Positions 26,062-36,204 of a stretch of 64,000 nucleotides of DNA are shown one piece after another; the first letter of the stretch is position 1; every line of letters starts with the position of its first letter. The translations under genes were made by a program, and so were the position numbers. Below the pieces are notes generated by a model, which did no database searches, had not been told where the DNA came from, and saw only the letters and a program-made list of their open reading frames with translations. The DNA is taken from assembly GCF_900231165.1 (NCBI RefSeq), contig NZ_LT960614.1:186001-250000 (forward strand), read 5' to 3'. This DNA is from Hartmannibacter diazotrophicus (GTDB lineage: Bacteria > Pseudomonadota > Alphaproteobacteria > Rhizobiales > Pleomorphomonadaceae).

Positions 26062-27582
26062 TCAGGCCAGCATGGCCTGTTTCTGGCGCCGCCGCTGGAC
26101 CGAGGAGGCAATTCGCATCGCCTCGCGGTATTTCGCCACCGTGCGGCGGGCGATGTCGACGCCGGAGTCCTTGAGCGCCTTGACGATGGCGTCGTCCGAG
26201 AGAATGTCGTTCGGGTCCTCGGCGTCGATCATCTGCTTGATCTTGTGGCGCACGGACTCGGCGCTGTGCGCATCCCCGCCCTCGGACGAGGCGATCGACG
26301 AGGTGAAGAAGTATTTCAGCTCGAAGATGCCCCGGCTCGTTGCCATGTATTTGTTCGACGTGACGCGGCTGACCGTCGATTCGTGCATCCCGATGACCTC
26401 GGCCACCATGCGCAGGTTCAACGGCCTCAGATACTCGACGCCATAGGTCAGGAAGGCATCCTGCTGGCGCACGATCTCGCTGGAGACCTTGAGGATGGTC
26501 CGGGCGCGCTGGTCGAGGCTCTTCACCAGCCAGTTGGCCGTCTGCAGGCACTCCGACAGATAGGCCTTTTCCGTGTCGTCCCGGGCCGTCTTGGAGACCG
26601 CCGCGTAATAGGACTGGTTGACCAGCACGCGGGGCAGCGTCTCGCTGTTGAGCTCCACAGTCCAACCGCCGTCGCTGGCCGGCGTGACGATGACATCCGG
26701 CACCACCGGCTGGACGACCGTGTGGCCGAAGGCATTGCCGGGCTTGGGATTGAGGGCGAGGATCTCGTGGATCATTTCGGTGAGATCCTCGTCGTCGACC
26801 TTGCACAGACGGCGAAGCTGGGGAAGGTCGCGCCGGGCAAGCAGCTCGATATTGTCGAGCAGCGCCGCCATCGCCGGATCGAAGCGGTTCTTTTCCTTGA
26901 GCTGCAGCGCGAGGCATTCGGCAAGATTGCGCGCGCAGATGCCGGCGGGCTCGAAGGACTGAAGGATGCTGACGACCTGTTCGATCACATCGACGGACAC
27001 GCCCAGCCGCTCGGCGACCTGGTCGGCCTCGATGCGCAGGTAACCCGCCTCGTCGACGGCATCGATGAGGTCCTGGCCGATCAGGCGCAGGATCGGATCG
27101 GCAACGGCCAGCACGAGTTGCTCGGAAAGATGATCGTGCAGCGACAACTCGCCGGCTACGAAGGCCTCGAGATTGTAGTCCTCGCCGCTGGACGAACCGC
27201 CGCCCGACCAGCTTTCGCCGGCAAGGGCGCCCGCGTCGAGTTCGGTGCCGCGCTCCGTCGGGCCGTCCTCGGGAAAGACATTGTCGATTTCGGTGTCGAG
27301 GGCGTTGTTGACGCTCTCCCCGGAGGGGGCACCGTCGGTGGTCAGCCAGTCGGCGGATTCAGCGGCCGGGCTGGCTGCGATTTCGGCCCGGTCGTCGAGC
27401 TCGTTCGCGGCCGAATCCTGCGCTTCGGAGCTCTCCAGAAGCGGGTTGCGCTCCAGTTCGCTGTCAACGTAGCTGAGCAGATCCATGTTCGACAATTGAA
27501 GCAGCTTGATCGCCTGCATCAACTGCGGGGTCATCACCAGAGATTGGCTTTGTCTGAATTCTAGACGTGCCGAAAGCGCCAT
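26062..27582 (-). CDS. rpoN: RNA polymerase sigma-54 factor
   Basis: A 506-aa sigma-54. Region I (1-50) is rich in Gln and Leu (LEFRQSQSLVMTPQLMQAIKLLQLS) and binds activators; an acidic region II follows; the core-binding domain covers about 120-320; the HTH is at about 370-400 (LRMVAEVIGMHESTVSRVTSNKY); the RpoN box ARRTVAKYREAM lies near 482-493. It directs nitrogen and other enhancer-dependent genes. Confidence 0.97.
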   Translation of the reverse strand: MALSARLEFRQSQSLVMTPQLMQAIKLLQLSNMDLLSYVDSELERNPLLESSEAQDSAANELDDRAEIAASPAAESADWLTTDGAPSGESVNNALDTEIDNVFPEDGPTERGTELDAGALAGESWSGGGSSSGEDYNLEAFVAGELSLHDHLSEQLVLAVADPILRLIGQDLIDAVDEAGYLRIEADQVAERLGVSVDVIEQVVSILQSFEPAGICARNLAECLALQLKEKNRFDPAMAALLDNIELLARRDLPQLRRLCKVDDEDLTEMIHEILALNPKPGNAFGHTVVQPVVPDVIVTPASDGGWTVELNSETLPRVLVNQSYYAAVSKTARDDTEKAYLSECLQTANWLVKSLDQRARTILKVSSEIVRQQDAFLTYGVEYLRPLNLRMVAEVIGMHESTVSRVTSNKYMATSRGIFELKYFFTSSIASSEGGDAHSAESVRHKIKQMIDAEDPNDILSDDAIVKALKDSGVDIARRTVAKYREAMRIASSVQRRRQKQAMLA

Positions 27583-27658
27583 GGATGCCCCGTGTGCCGA
27601 AAATGGTCCGTTTCTTGCTTTTCCGTTTCTAATTTATGGCACTGTCGAGACGAAAAGG

Positions 27659-28417
<759 letters not shown>

Positions 28418-28880
28418 GGATGCCGTAGACGACGTCACAACCTGCTGTCTCCAACTGTTTCTCTGTCTCAGACCGGGCCGCATGCGACCCGGCGTGGACG
28501 CCGATCGGTCAACCCGGCCCTTTTGGCGCGGGACGGACCTATCCGCCATCCGAAGCGGCATCGGCCCCTTGCCCGGCGATTGCCGCAGTATTGAATAAAA
28601 TGCAGAAAATTGCTTGCCGTCCGATGAACAAACCGGCCTGACAGCCGGTTTCCTCAAATTCCGTCCGTGAGATGGGGCGCCGCCGGCCCGAAAGCAAGGC
28701 ATCGCGGCCAGCCTTCGCGCTGCCTGCCGCCTGCCGCCCTTCGGCTCACGCTGTTTCCGGGTGTGGCTGTTCTGCCGTCCTGCCGTCAATCCGGGAAGGA
28801 CGGGAATTGGTTCCCGTCCGGACTTGCATCTGGACAGGAGGCCGAAGCATTTCCCCGGTGCGGAGAAGACCGGAGACGCT
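28418..28880. other. 463-bp interval between lptA and lptB
   Basis: On the minus strand the lptB frame stays open for most of it, coding an Arg/Pro/Gly-rich sequence that looks like noise. CGCATGCG palindrome near 28479-28486. A separate lptB promoter is likely here because the gap is long; no clear hexamers. Confidence 0.3.
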
Positions 28881-29456
28881 CTAGTTCGTCTTGCCGGAGC
28901 TTTCCAGGCTCTTCGGTTCGATCAGCATCTGGACGCGGCCGCCCGCCATCGTGGCCTGGCTCGTGGCGATGTCGATCACCAGCTTGGGGCCGCGGATCAC
29001 GTTCTGGCCCTGCGTCAGGACGACATTTCCGGTCACGGTGATGGTGCGGCCGATGGTGTCGAAGACGGCCTCGTTGCCGGACGCCGTCTGCGGTCCGCTG
29101 GTGACCAGGACATTGCCCGTGGCATGGATGCGGCTCACCTTCTGTGCGCCCTGTCCCATCTGGCCCTGGTAGTAGACGGTGAGCTTCTGGGACTTGAGGA
29201 CAGTCTTGTTCTGGCGGGCGATCACGTTGCCGCTGAAGATCGCCATGCTGTCGGATTCCCGCACCTCCAGGGATTCAGCCTCGAACTGGATCGGGTCGCT
29301 GCTCTCCACGCCGAGCCCCTGAAAGGCGTCGGACATGGTGGCGGTTGCCTTGGCGTTGCTGTCTTCGGCGAATGCCGCCGACGGTGCGGCCACGAGGACC
29401 GACAACAGGACGCCGGCCAGAAGCCGGAGGCGAGCAAATTCAGTCGTTCCCCGCAT
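28881..29456 (-). CDS. lptA: Lipopolysaccharide transport periplasmic protein
   Basis: A 191-aa protein from ATG 29456: signal peptide (about 1-30, LLAGVLLSVLVAAPSAAFA) and OstA-like beta-jellyroll with PIQFEAESLEVRESDSMAIFSGNVIA and VTGNVVLTQGQNVIRG. It forms the periplasmic bridge for LPS. Its start lies inside the last 17 bases of lptC, so translation is coupled. Confidence 0.93.
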   Translation of the reverse strand: MRGTTEFARLRLLAGVLLSVLVAAPSAAFAEDSNAKATATMSDAFQGLGVESSDPIQFEAESLEVRESDSMAIFSGNVIARQNKTVLKSQKLTVYYQGQMGQGAQKVSRIHATGNVLVTSGPQTASGNEAVFDTIGRTITVTGNVVLTQGQNVIRGPKLVIDIATSQATMAGGRVQMLIEPKSLESSGKTN

Positions 29457-30150
29457 TTGCAGGACTCCCTTCCTTGACTGGCGCTGTGTCCGTCGTGATG
29501 CCACTGATCGGGTCGCCGGACTTGAGCTCATTCGGATTGATGGTCATCTTGACGCCGTTGCCGAAATGCACGGCGCCGCCCTTCTGGTCGACGGACATGG
29601 TCTTGGCGGAAACGCTGCCGAGCGCGGACGAAAAGTCCACGGGCGCGTCGCTGTCCACCATGCCGGTCTTGAGGTCGATCGTGGCCTTCGAAAGGTCGGC
29701 CGTGTTGTTGTCGTTGGTGCGGATGCGGATGTCTTTTTGAAGATCCAGCGTATCCTGCCCGGAATCATAGACGCCGGTTCCTGCTTCGAAGGTCGCCCAG
29801 CTTCCGTCGGCCTGATGGATCGTCGCCTCGATTCCGAAGAGCTGGATCACCTTGGGATTGCTGAAATCCTGCAAGGCGCTCTTGGCCGTCACCTCGTAGG
29901 TGCGCCCCTTGCCGTCGCTGCCGGAAAGCTTCGGCGCGTCCATCTTCAGGCCGTTCGCCGAAATATCGAGCTTGCCGATGCCGAGACTGAAGTCGATGCG
30001 CGCGACAATGCCGGCGCCGATGACGCCAACCGCCACCAGGAGGCTCAGGAGGGGCAGCAGATAGCGCAGCCGTCGAACGCGGCGGCTGTGCCGGATCGCG
30101 CGTTCGAAATCGGCGATCCGCTGCTCGGTAGGAACATCTGTCAGAGCCAT
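29440..30150 (-). CDS. lptC: LPS export inner-membrane protein LptC
   Basis: A 236-aa protein with one membrane segment at about 28-49 (LRYLLPLLSLLVAVGVIGAG) and a periplasmic jellyroll (GLKMDAPKLSGSDGKGRTYEVTA, then ADGSWATFEAGTGVYD). It links LptB2FG to LptA. First gene of the lptC-lptA-lptB row. Confidence 0.9.
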   Translation of the reverse strand: MALTDVPTEQRIADFERAIRHSRRVRRLRYLLPLLSLLVAVGVIGAGIVARIDFSLGIGKLDISANGLKMDAPKLSGSDGKGRTYEVTAKSALQDFSNPKVIQLFGIEATIHQADGSWATFEAGTGVYDSGQDTLDLQKDIRIRTNDNNTADLSKATIDLKTGMVDSDAPVDFSSALGSVSAKTMSVDQKGGAVHFGNGVKMTINPNELKSGDPISGITTDTAPVKEGSPANAGND

Positions 30151-30346
30151 GGGAAGACGGCGTCAGTCCTCTGCTTCACAAAACCAAACGGCCCGCCCGA
30201 TCCCCCCGCTGAGGAGCGTCCGGCAGGCCTTGCGGTCCCGTCTGGGAACGCGTCACGGCATAATATCCGCGACTGTCAACAATACGAGTCTAATATCAAA
30301 TATTGAAATTAGTCTTGCGCTCCGCAAGGGAAGCCTCAAGTCACTT

Positions 30347-30961
30347 TCATGTGTGGGCGAAGATATCCGTCTCGTCCCATCCGGCGAGATCGAGTCTTGC
30401 CCTTGTCGGCAGGAAGTCGAAGCAGGCCTTTGCCATTTCCTGGCGGTCTTCGCGTGTCAGCATGAAGTCCAGCCGCTCGCGCAGCGCATGCAGGTTGAGC
30501 ACGTCCGAGGCCGCGTATTGCAGTTGCGCTTCCGAAAGCGTCTGCGCGGCCCAGTCGGAACTTTGCTGCTGTTTGGAGATCTCGATGCCGAGCAGTTCGC
30601 GCGTGACGTCCTTGAGGCCGTGCCGGTCGGTATAGGTGCGCGTCAGCTTCGAGGCGATCTTGGTGCAGAAGACGGGGCTCGTCACCACCCCGAAGGTCTT
30701 CATCAGCACGGCGACGTCGAAGCGGGCGAAATGGAAGATCTTCTCGCGTTTCGGATCGGCGAGCAGGCGAACGAGGTTCGGGGCTTCCGTCTGGCCCCTT
30801 GCGATCTGGACGACGTCCGCCGTGCCATCGCCGGGGGAAAGCTGGACGACGCAGAGGCGGTCGCGGTGCGGATTGAGCCCAAGCGTCTCGGTATCGATGG
30901 CGATCGCGTCGCCGTAGTTGTCGAGATGGGGCAGGTCCCCGGCATGCAGTCGGATGGTCAT
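30347..30961 (-). CDS. Ribonuclease D-like 3'-5' exonuclease
   Basis: A 204-aa DEDD-family exonuclease without the HRDC domains of full RNase D. Exo I is AIDTETLGLNP (Asp, Glu); exo II IFHFARFDVAVL; exo III YAASDVLNLHAL with the Tyr and Asp. This short form is usual in Hyphomicrobiales just before lptC. It probably trims tRNA or other RNA 3' ends. The ATG 30961 was chosen because upstream codons lack similarity. Confidence 0.9.
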   Translation of the reverse strand: MTIRLHAGDLPHLDNYGDAIAIDTETLGLNPHRDRLCVVQLSPGDGTADVVQIARGQTEAPNLVRLLADPKREKIFHFARFDVAVLMKTFGVVTSPVFCTKIASKLTRTYTDRHGLKDVTRELLGIEISKQQQSSDWAAQTLSEAQLQYAASDVLNLHALRERLDFMLTREDRQEMAKACFDFLPTRARLDLAGWDETDIFAHT

Positions 30962-31096
30962 GGGTCTGTCGTTGCTCGCAATGAAAAGCCGCGCCTTCGG
31001 GAAGAGGCAGAGGGTGATTCGGCTATCCATAACGCGGGCGCGGGCGCGGTGCGACCGGAAACATTGGCGGATGGGCAACAGGGAAAACGAAATCCG

Positions 31097-31687
31097 TCAG
31101 GATGTCGCGGCCAGAGCCTCGTCGCAGGCCTCATGCGCCTGACGCACGAGGCCGCAGATGCGCGCGGGCGACAGACCGAGGCGCTTGGCGATCTCCTTCT
31201 GGGGAACGCCCTCGATCCGGTGCAGCGTGAAGGCCGTGCGCGCGGTCTCCGGCAGGCCTGCGATCGCGCGCTCGACCGCCTTCAAGGCTTCGCATCCTTC
31301 CAGCGTCTTGTCGGGGCAGGCCGCGCAGGACGCCGCGCAGGCAAGGCCCTCGTCCTCGCCCGTGAACAGGCGGGTTTCGAAACCGCGCCGGCGCGCCCGG
31401 TCGATGGCGAGGTTGCGGACCATGCGCATGAGATAGGCTTCCGGCGTGCCGATCTCCTCGGCCGCCTCGCCCATCAGGACGCGCAGGGCAGCATCCTGGA
31501 CGACGTCTTCCGCCAGGAACATGCAGCCGACATGCCGCCGCGCAATGGCGGTAAGTTGCGGCCGCAGCCGTTCCACCGTTGCGATGAGGTCGCGTGTAGA
31601 GCGGCGGGGCGTGGCAGCTTCTATGTCGGCGTGAGCGGCATGCGTCACGGGATCGTCTCCGGTTGAGTGTCCTTGGAAGATGCTCAA
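31097..31687 (-). CDS. ECF sigma factor, FecI-like, with cysteine cluster
   Basis: A 196-aa sigma factor. Region 2 (about 35-105) has AEDVVQDAALRVL and AYLMRMVRNLAIDRARRRG; region 4 (about 135-190) has LPETARTAFTLHRIEGVPQKEIAKRLGLSPARICGLV. The linker holds CAASCAACPDKTLEGC (Cys117, 121, 124, 132), which relatives I know lack. These Cys could bind a metal or sense redox state; that is inference. An AT-rich promoter region lies upstream (31688-31725). No anti-sigma gene or TonB receptor is adjacent. Confidence 0.85.
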   Translation of the reverse strand: MSIFQGHSTGDDPVTHAAHADIEAATPRRSTRDLIATVERLRPQLTAIARRHVGCMFLAEDVVQDAALRVLMGEAAEEIGTPEAYLMRMVRNLAIDRARRRGFETRLFTGEDEGLACAASCAACPDKTLEGCEALKAVERAIAGLPETARTAFTLHRIEGVPQKEIAKRLGLSPARICGLVRQAHEACDEALAATS

Positions 31688-31791
31688 CCGGTATATAACA
31701 TGAATTTTTGAGTCAAGATATAATGCGGGCAGGTGTTGTGCTCTTGCGGCGAGCGGCGAGCGGCGAGCGGCGACAGGCGCAGGGCGGGTCG

Positions 31792-32271
31792 TCAGGCGCG
31801 GCGATAGAGGAAATAACGCCCATCGGGAATGCCGGCGGGCACGGGAAGTTCGACGAGAAGCGAGTGTGGGAGGGGCAGTCCGCTGACCGCAAGGCCGCCC
31901 GGCCGCAACACGCCGGCCATGGCATCGGGCAGCCAGGTCAGTGTCTCCGCGTCGAGGTCGTCGTGGCCGGTTCCGATGTCGGCATGAGCCATGGCCGCGT
32001 CCGACCCGACGAAGGCCCGGATCGTCTCCCGGATTTCGCCGAGGACCATATCCTCGGGATCGGGGGTCGATTGTGCAAAGGAATGCGCGTGCCGGTCGAA
32101 GGCGATGATCCGGCGTCCGGGAAATAGCTCCCGCAGATGATCGTAGGTACGCCCGTTGCCGAGCCCCAGTTCCAGGATGGGGCCGGGGACGCCCTTCAGG
32201 GCTTCGGCGAGGCTGTCGAGAATGTCGCGCTGGGCCGTAAGGCGCCGGATGACACTGTCGAGACGGCTCAT
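31792..32271 (-). CDS. Class I SAM-dependent methyltransferase (small)
   Basis: A 159-aa protein with LELGLGNGRTYDHLRELFPGRRIIAFDRH (SAM motif I and the acidic end of beta-2) and HADIGTGHDD. A Rossmann core without added domains. Substrate unknown. It lies 37 bases downstream of sdhB on the same strand. Confidence 0.75.
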   Translation of the reverse strand: MSRLDSVIRRLTAQRDILDSLAEALKGVPGPILELGLGNGRTYDHLRELFPGRRIIAFDRHAHSFAQSTPDPEDMVLGEIRETIRAFVGSDAAMAHADIGTGHDDLDAETLTWLPDAMAGVLRPGGLAVSGLPLPHSLLVELPVPAGIPDGRYFLYRRA

Positions 32272-32308
32272 GGCGCGGCGCGGGCTCCTGTCTGGCGGCT
32301 GATCCGGA

Positions 32309-33091
32309 TCAGATGCGCCGCTCGACCATCATCTTCTTGATCTCGGCGATCGCCTTGGCCGGGTTGAGACCCTTCGGGCAGGCCTTGGAGCAGTTCATGA
32401 TCGTGTGGCAGCGATAGAGCCGGAAGGGGTCTTCCAGATTGTCGAGCCGTTCGCCCGTCGCCTCGTCTCTGGAGTCGATCAGCCAGCGGTAGGCCTGCAG
32501 CAGGGCAGCCGGGCCGAGATAGCGGTCGCCGTTCCACCAGTAGCTCGGGCAGGAGGTCGAACAGCAGGCGCACAGGATGCACTCGTAGAGGCCGTCGAGC
32601 TTCTCGCGGTCGCCGTGGCTCTGGCGCCATTCGGTCTCCGGGGCCGGCGTCGTCGTCTTCAGCCAGGGCTCGATGGAGCGGTGCTGGGCGTAGAAGTTGG
32701 TCAGATCCGGAATGATGTCCTTGACCACCGGCATATGCGGCAGCGGATAGATCTTGATCGCGCCATCCGACACATCCGCCATGCCCTTGGTACAGGCGAG
32801 CGTGTTGGTGCCGTCGATGTTCATCGCGCAGGAGCCGCAGATGCCCTCGCGGCAGGACCGGCGGAAGGCGAGCGTCGGGTCGATCTTGTTCTTGATGTAG
32901 ATGAGACCGTCGAGGATCATCGGGCCGCAGTCGTCGAGATCGACGAAATAGGTGTCGATGCGCGGGTTCGCCTCGTCGTCCGGATTCCAGCGATAGATCC
33001 GGTATTCGCGCAGGTTGGTCGCGCCTTCCGGCTTCGGCCAGACCTTGCCTTCGGTCATCTTCGAGTTCTTCGGAAGAGCCAGCTCAACCAT
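32309..33091 (-). CDS. sdhB: Succinate dehydrogenase iron-sulfur subunit
   Basis: A 260-aa protein with three clusters: [15 protein letters not shown] (2Fe-2S), [12 protein letters not shown] and [12 protein letters not shown] (4Fe-4S and 3Fe-4S). It passes electrons from FAD to ubiquinone in complex II of the TCA cycle. Last gene of sdhCDAB. Confidence 0.97.
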   Translation of the reverse strand: MVELALPKNSKMTEGKVWPKPEGATNLREYRIYRWNPDDEANPRIDTYFVDLDDCGPMILDGLIYIKNKIDPTLAFRRSCREGICGSCAMNIDGTNTLACTKGMADVSDGAIKIYPLPHMPVVKDIIPDLTNFYAQHRSIEPWLKTTTPAPETEWRQSHGDREKLDGLYECILCACCSTSCPSYWWNGDRYLGPAALLQAYRWLIDSRDEATGERLDNLEDPFRLYRCHTIMNCSKACPKGLNPAKAIAEIKKMMVERRI

Positions 33092-33239
33092 CGTTACATC
33101 CCTTGATCGTCGTCGGGCTGCTCAGCGGCTCGTCGGACCGGATTGGCCGGGTCCAGACCGCGTGGCGTTCGCCCTTCGCAACGTTCACATCCCTACAAGG
33201 CGGGCCGGTCCTGCCGGCTCCGGCCTCTTGTTCCAGGCA

Positions 33240-35111
33240 TCAGTAGACGCGCGCCTTGGGCGCGATCTTCTTCAGGTCGATGCCGCCTTCCTGATAGGTG
33301 GTCAGCGGCTCCAGGATCACCGGGCGGTAGTCGAGGCTGACCGTGCCGTCCTCGGCAACGCGCGAGAGCGTGTGCTTGCGCCAGTTCTCGTCGTCGCGCC
33401 CGCCGAGCGGACCGTCCTTGTAGTCCTCGCGGGCATGGGCGCCGCGGCTTTCCTTGCGGGCCTCCGCGCCATAAACCGTCGTGATCGCGTTGCAGAGAAG
33501 GTTCTGCAGTTCCAGCGTCTCGATGAGGTCGGTGTTCCAGATCAGCGAGCGGTCGTAGACCTTGAGGTCCTTCTGCTCGCCCCAGATCTCGGTGAGCCGC
33601 TTGCAGCCGCTCTCCAGGCTTTCCTGGGTGCGGAAGACGGCGGCGTCTTCCTGCATCGCACGCTGCATCTTGTCGCGCAGATCCGCGGTCGGGATCGTGC
33701 CGTTGAGATGGCGGGTGGCGTCGAAGCGCTCCATGATCTTTTCGCAGGACGCCTCGCTGACATCCGGCACCGTCGCCGTGCGGTCGATGATCTGGCCGGC
33801 GCGGATCGCCGCGGCGCGGCCGAAGACGACGAGGTCGATCAGCGAGTTGGAGCCGAGGCGGTTGGCGCCGTGCACGGAAGCGCAGCCCGCCTCGCCGACG
33901 GCCATCAGGCCGGGCTGGATGCGGTTCGGATCGCCCGGCGTCGGGTTCAGCGCCTCGCCCCAGTAGTTCGTCGGAATGCCGCCCATGTTGTAGTGGACGG
34001 TCGGCAGCACCGGGATCGGGTCTCGGGTGACATCGACGCCGGCGAAGATCTTCGCGCTCTCCGAAATGCCCGGCAGGCGCTCATGCAGAAGCGCCGGGTC
34101 GAGGTGGTCGAGATGCAGGAAGATGTGGTCCTTGTTCTTGCCGACGCCGCGACCCTCGCGGATCTCGATCGTCATGCAGCGCGAGACGACGTCGCGCGAG
34201 GCAAGGTCCTTGGCCGAGGGGGCATAGCGCTCCATGAAGCGCTCGCCCTCGGAGTTGACGAGATAGCCGCCCTCGCCGCGCGCACCTTCGGTGATGAGGC
34301 AGCCCGAGCCGTAGATGCCGGTCGGGTGGAACTGCACGAACTCCATGTCCTGCAGCGGCAGGCCCGCGCGGGCCACCATGCCGCCGCCGTCGCCGGTGCA
34401 GGTGTGGGCGGAGGTCGCAGAGAAATAGGTGCGCCCGTAGCCGCCGGTCGCCATGACGACCATCTTGGCGCGGAAGCGGTGGATGGTGCCGTCGTCGAGG
34501 TTCCACGCCATCACGCCCTGGACGACGCCGTCGTCCGACATGATGAGATCGAGCGCGAAATACTCGATGAAGAATTCCGCGTTGTTCTTCAGCGACTGGC
34601 CGTAGAGCGTGTGCAGGATGGCGTGGCCGGTCCGGTCGGCGGCCGCGCAGGTGCGCTGCACGGGCGGGCCCTCGCCGTAGTTCTGCATGTGGCCGCCGAA
34701 GGGGCGCTGGTAGATGCGCCCGTCCTCGGTGCGCGAGAAGGGCACGCCGTAGTGCTCCAGTTCGTAGACCGCCTTCGGGGCCTCACGGGCAAGATACTCC
34801 ATGGCGTCGGTGTCGCCGAGCCAGTCGGACCCCTTCACCGTGTCGTACATGTGCCACTGCCAGCAGTCAGGCGTCATGTTCTGCAACGAGGCGGCGATGC
34901 CGCCCTGCGCCGCGACGGTGTGCGAGCGGGTCGGGAAGACCTTGGTGATGCAGGCGGTGCGCAGGCCCTGCTCGGCCATGCCGAGCGTGGCGCGCAGGCC
35001 GGCGCCGCCCGCGCCCACCACCACCACGTCGAAGGCGTGGTCGACGTAAGGGTAGGCGCGACCGCCGACGTTGAAGGTCTTGGCGCCGGCGCCGATGCTG
35101 GCTGCTGCCAT
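33240..35111 (-). CDS. sdhA: Succinate dehydrogenase flavoprotein subunit
   Basis: A 623-aa catalytic subunit. The FAD motif is [15 protein letters not shown]; covalent flavin His in [11 protein letters not shown]; the active-site Arg in SRSRG-type and [11 protein letters not shown] regions as known for the family. GGAGG lies nine bases before the start. Slightly longer than the E. coli form, normal for alphaproteobacteria. Confidence 0.97.
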   Translation of the reverse strand: MAAASIGAGAKTFNVGGRAYPYVDHAFDVVVVGAGGAGLRATLGMAEQGLRTACITKVFPTRSHTVAAQGGIAASLQNMTPDCWQWHMYDTVKGSDWLGDTDAMEYLAREAPKAVYELEHYGVPFSRTEDGRIYQRPFGGHMQNYGEGPPVQRTCAAADRTGHAILHTLYGQSLKNNAEFFIEYFALDLIMSDDGVVQGVMAWNLDDGTIHRFRAKMVVMATGGYGRTYFSATSAHTCTGDGGGMVARAGLPLQDMEFVQFHPTGIYGSGCLITEGARGEGGYLVNSEGERFMERYAPSAKDLASRDVVSRCMTIEIREGRGVGKNKDHIFLHLDHLDPALLHERLPGISESAKIFAGVDVTRDPIPVLPTVHYNMGGIPTNYWGEALNPTPGDPNRIQPGLMAVGEAGCASVHGANRLGSNSLIDLVVFGRAAAIRAGQIIDRTATVPDVSEASCEKIMERFDATRHLNGTIPTADLRDKMQRAMQEDAAVFRTQESLESGCKRLTEIWGEQKDLKVYDRSLIWNTDLIETLELQNLLCNAITTVYGAEARKESRGAHAREDYKDGPLGGRDDENWRKHTLSRVAEDGTVSLDYRPVILEPLTTYQEGGIDLKKIAPKARVY

Positions 35112-35116
35112 TGTTC

Positions 35117-35503
35117 TTAGCCTCCGAAGCCGATCTTCAGGATCGAGAACACCAGCGCCAGTCCGACGAAGACGGAAAAGAAGGTGTTGCCGATCAGGGC
35201 GAGGATCTTCAGACCCTCCGAATGAACGTAGTCCTCGATGATCACCTGCATGCCGAGGCGCATGTGAATGACGCCGGAGAGCACGACGAGGAGCATGACG
35301 ATCGCGTTGAGCGGGTGATGCAGGGCCGAGACGAGCGCGTCGTAACCGCCGCCCTGCACCGAGATCACGAAGATCACGAAATAGATGAGCAGCGGCACGT
35401 TGGCGACGGCGGTGAGCCGCTGGTGCCAGAAGTGCATCGTGCCGTCCTTGGCGGAGCCAAGGCCACGGACGCGGCCGAGCGGCGTGCGGATATCTGCCTT
35501 CAT
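35117..35503 (-). CDS. sdhD: Succinate dehydrogenase membrane anchor subunit
   Basis: A 128-aa protein with three membrane helices (about 30-48, 55-78, 98-120). [11 protein letters not shown] lies near the quinone site, and [17 protein letters not shown] is the conserved heme/quinone segment. The start was set at [16 protein letters not shown], normal for rhizobia. Confidence 0.93.
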   Translation of the reverse strand: MKADIRTPLGRVRGLGSAKDGTMHFWHQRLTAVANVPLLIYFVIFVISVQGGGYDALVSALHHPLNAIVMLLVVLSGVIHMRLGMQVIIEDYVHSEGLKILALIGNTFFSVFVGLALVFSILKIGFGG

Positions 35504-35513
35504 GGGCCTGTCC

Positions 35514-35912
35514 TCACCGAGCGATATAGCCGACGATCCAGACAAGGATCGTCAGGATGACGGAGCCGGCGATGGTGGCCTTGGCGAGCAGTTCGCGCGC
35601 CTCCGGGCCGAAGCCATGGCCGAAGTCCCAGATGAAATGCCTGAGGCCGCCGAGCATGTGGTGGATCAGCGCCCACGTGTAGCCGAAGAGGATGAGCCGG
35701 CCGAAGAAGGAGCCGAAGAAGCCGTCCACGAGGGCGAAATAGTCAGGCCCGACGGCGGCGGCGATCAGCCACCAGGCAACCAGCAGCGTGCCGACGTAGA
35801 GCGCCGCGCCGGTGATGCGGTGGACGATGGACATCATCATCGTCAGCATCGGGCGATAGATCTGCAGGTGGGGCGAGAGCGGCCGTGCGCTCTTGTGCGA
35901 AAGATCGGCCAT
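35514..35912 (-). CDS. sdhC: Succinate dehydrogenase cytochrome b556 subunit
   Basis: A 132-aa membrane subunit. RPLSPHLQIYR and SIVHRITGAAL form the conserved quinone/heme part; HHMLGGLRHFIWD carries the heme His. Three helices. First gene of sdhCDAB; two related palindromes lie upstream. Confidence 0.94.
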   Translation of the reverse strand: MADLSHKSARPLSPHLQIYRPMLTMMMSIVHRITGAALYVGTLLVAWWLIAAAVGPDYFALVDGFFGSFFGRLILFGYTWALIHHMLGGLRHFIWDFGHGFGPEARELLAKATIAGSVILTILVWIVGYIAR

Positions 35913-35980
35913 GGGTTCCGGAGTCCCCTCGCAAGGCTGGCGTCGTGACCGGCGCCCGTTCCAGGATTGGCATATTACGC

Positions 35981-35994
35981 TTACGTAAACGTAA
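35981..35994. promoter_or_regulatory. TTACGT palindrome 1 upstream of sdhC
   Basis: TTACGTAAACGTAA: perfect 6-bp arms around AA, 69 bases before the sdhC ATG. It shares TTACGTAAACGT with palindrome 2. Looks like an operator of a dimeric regulator; MerR-type (LiuR-like) or TetR-type acyl-CoA regulators use similar sites, but naming one is a guess. Confidence 0.55.
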
Positions 35995-36129
35995 CGTAGC
36001 CGCTCAAATCTCAAGAGGTTCTAGCTTGTCTTTTGCGCTGCGTCAAAGCCCAAAACACTGGCATTCCAACAATTCAATTCGCTGCAAGCACATAATAGCG
36101 TCGAAAGATCGTTTCGATGCGGTAAACAA

Positions 36130-36152
36130 GATGACGTTACGTAAACGTCATC
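36130..36152. promoter_or_regulatory. TTACGT palindrome 2 upstream of sdhC
   Basis: A 23-bp site with perfect 9-bp arms GATGACGTT and AACGTCATC around ACGTA. It shares TTACGTAAACGT with palindrome 1, 156 bases closer to sdhC, and lies between the MaoC gene end and sdhC. Confidence 0.6.
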
Positions 36153-36204
36153 TATGCAGTGAGTCGTCATCAACGTCCCTATTCTGGGAATTTGGCGCGC
36201 AGGT

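Noticed and set aside
28418-28789. An N-terminal extension of LptB by 124 residues
   Set aside because: No similarity to LptB or any domain; biased Arg/Gly/Pro content; normal LptB length is reached from 28417.
33015-35120. A 701-codon plus-strand frame opposite sdhA
   Set aside because: Antisense of sdhA, rich in Arg, Val and Ala with no domain; caused by high-GC codon use.
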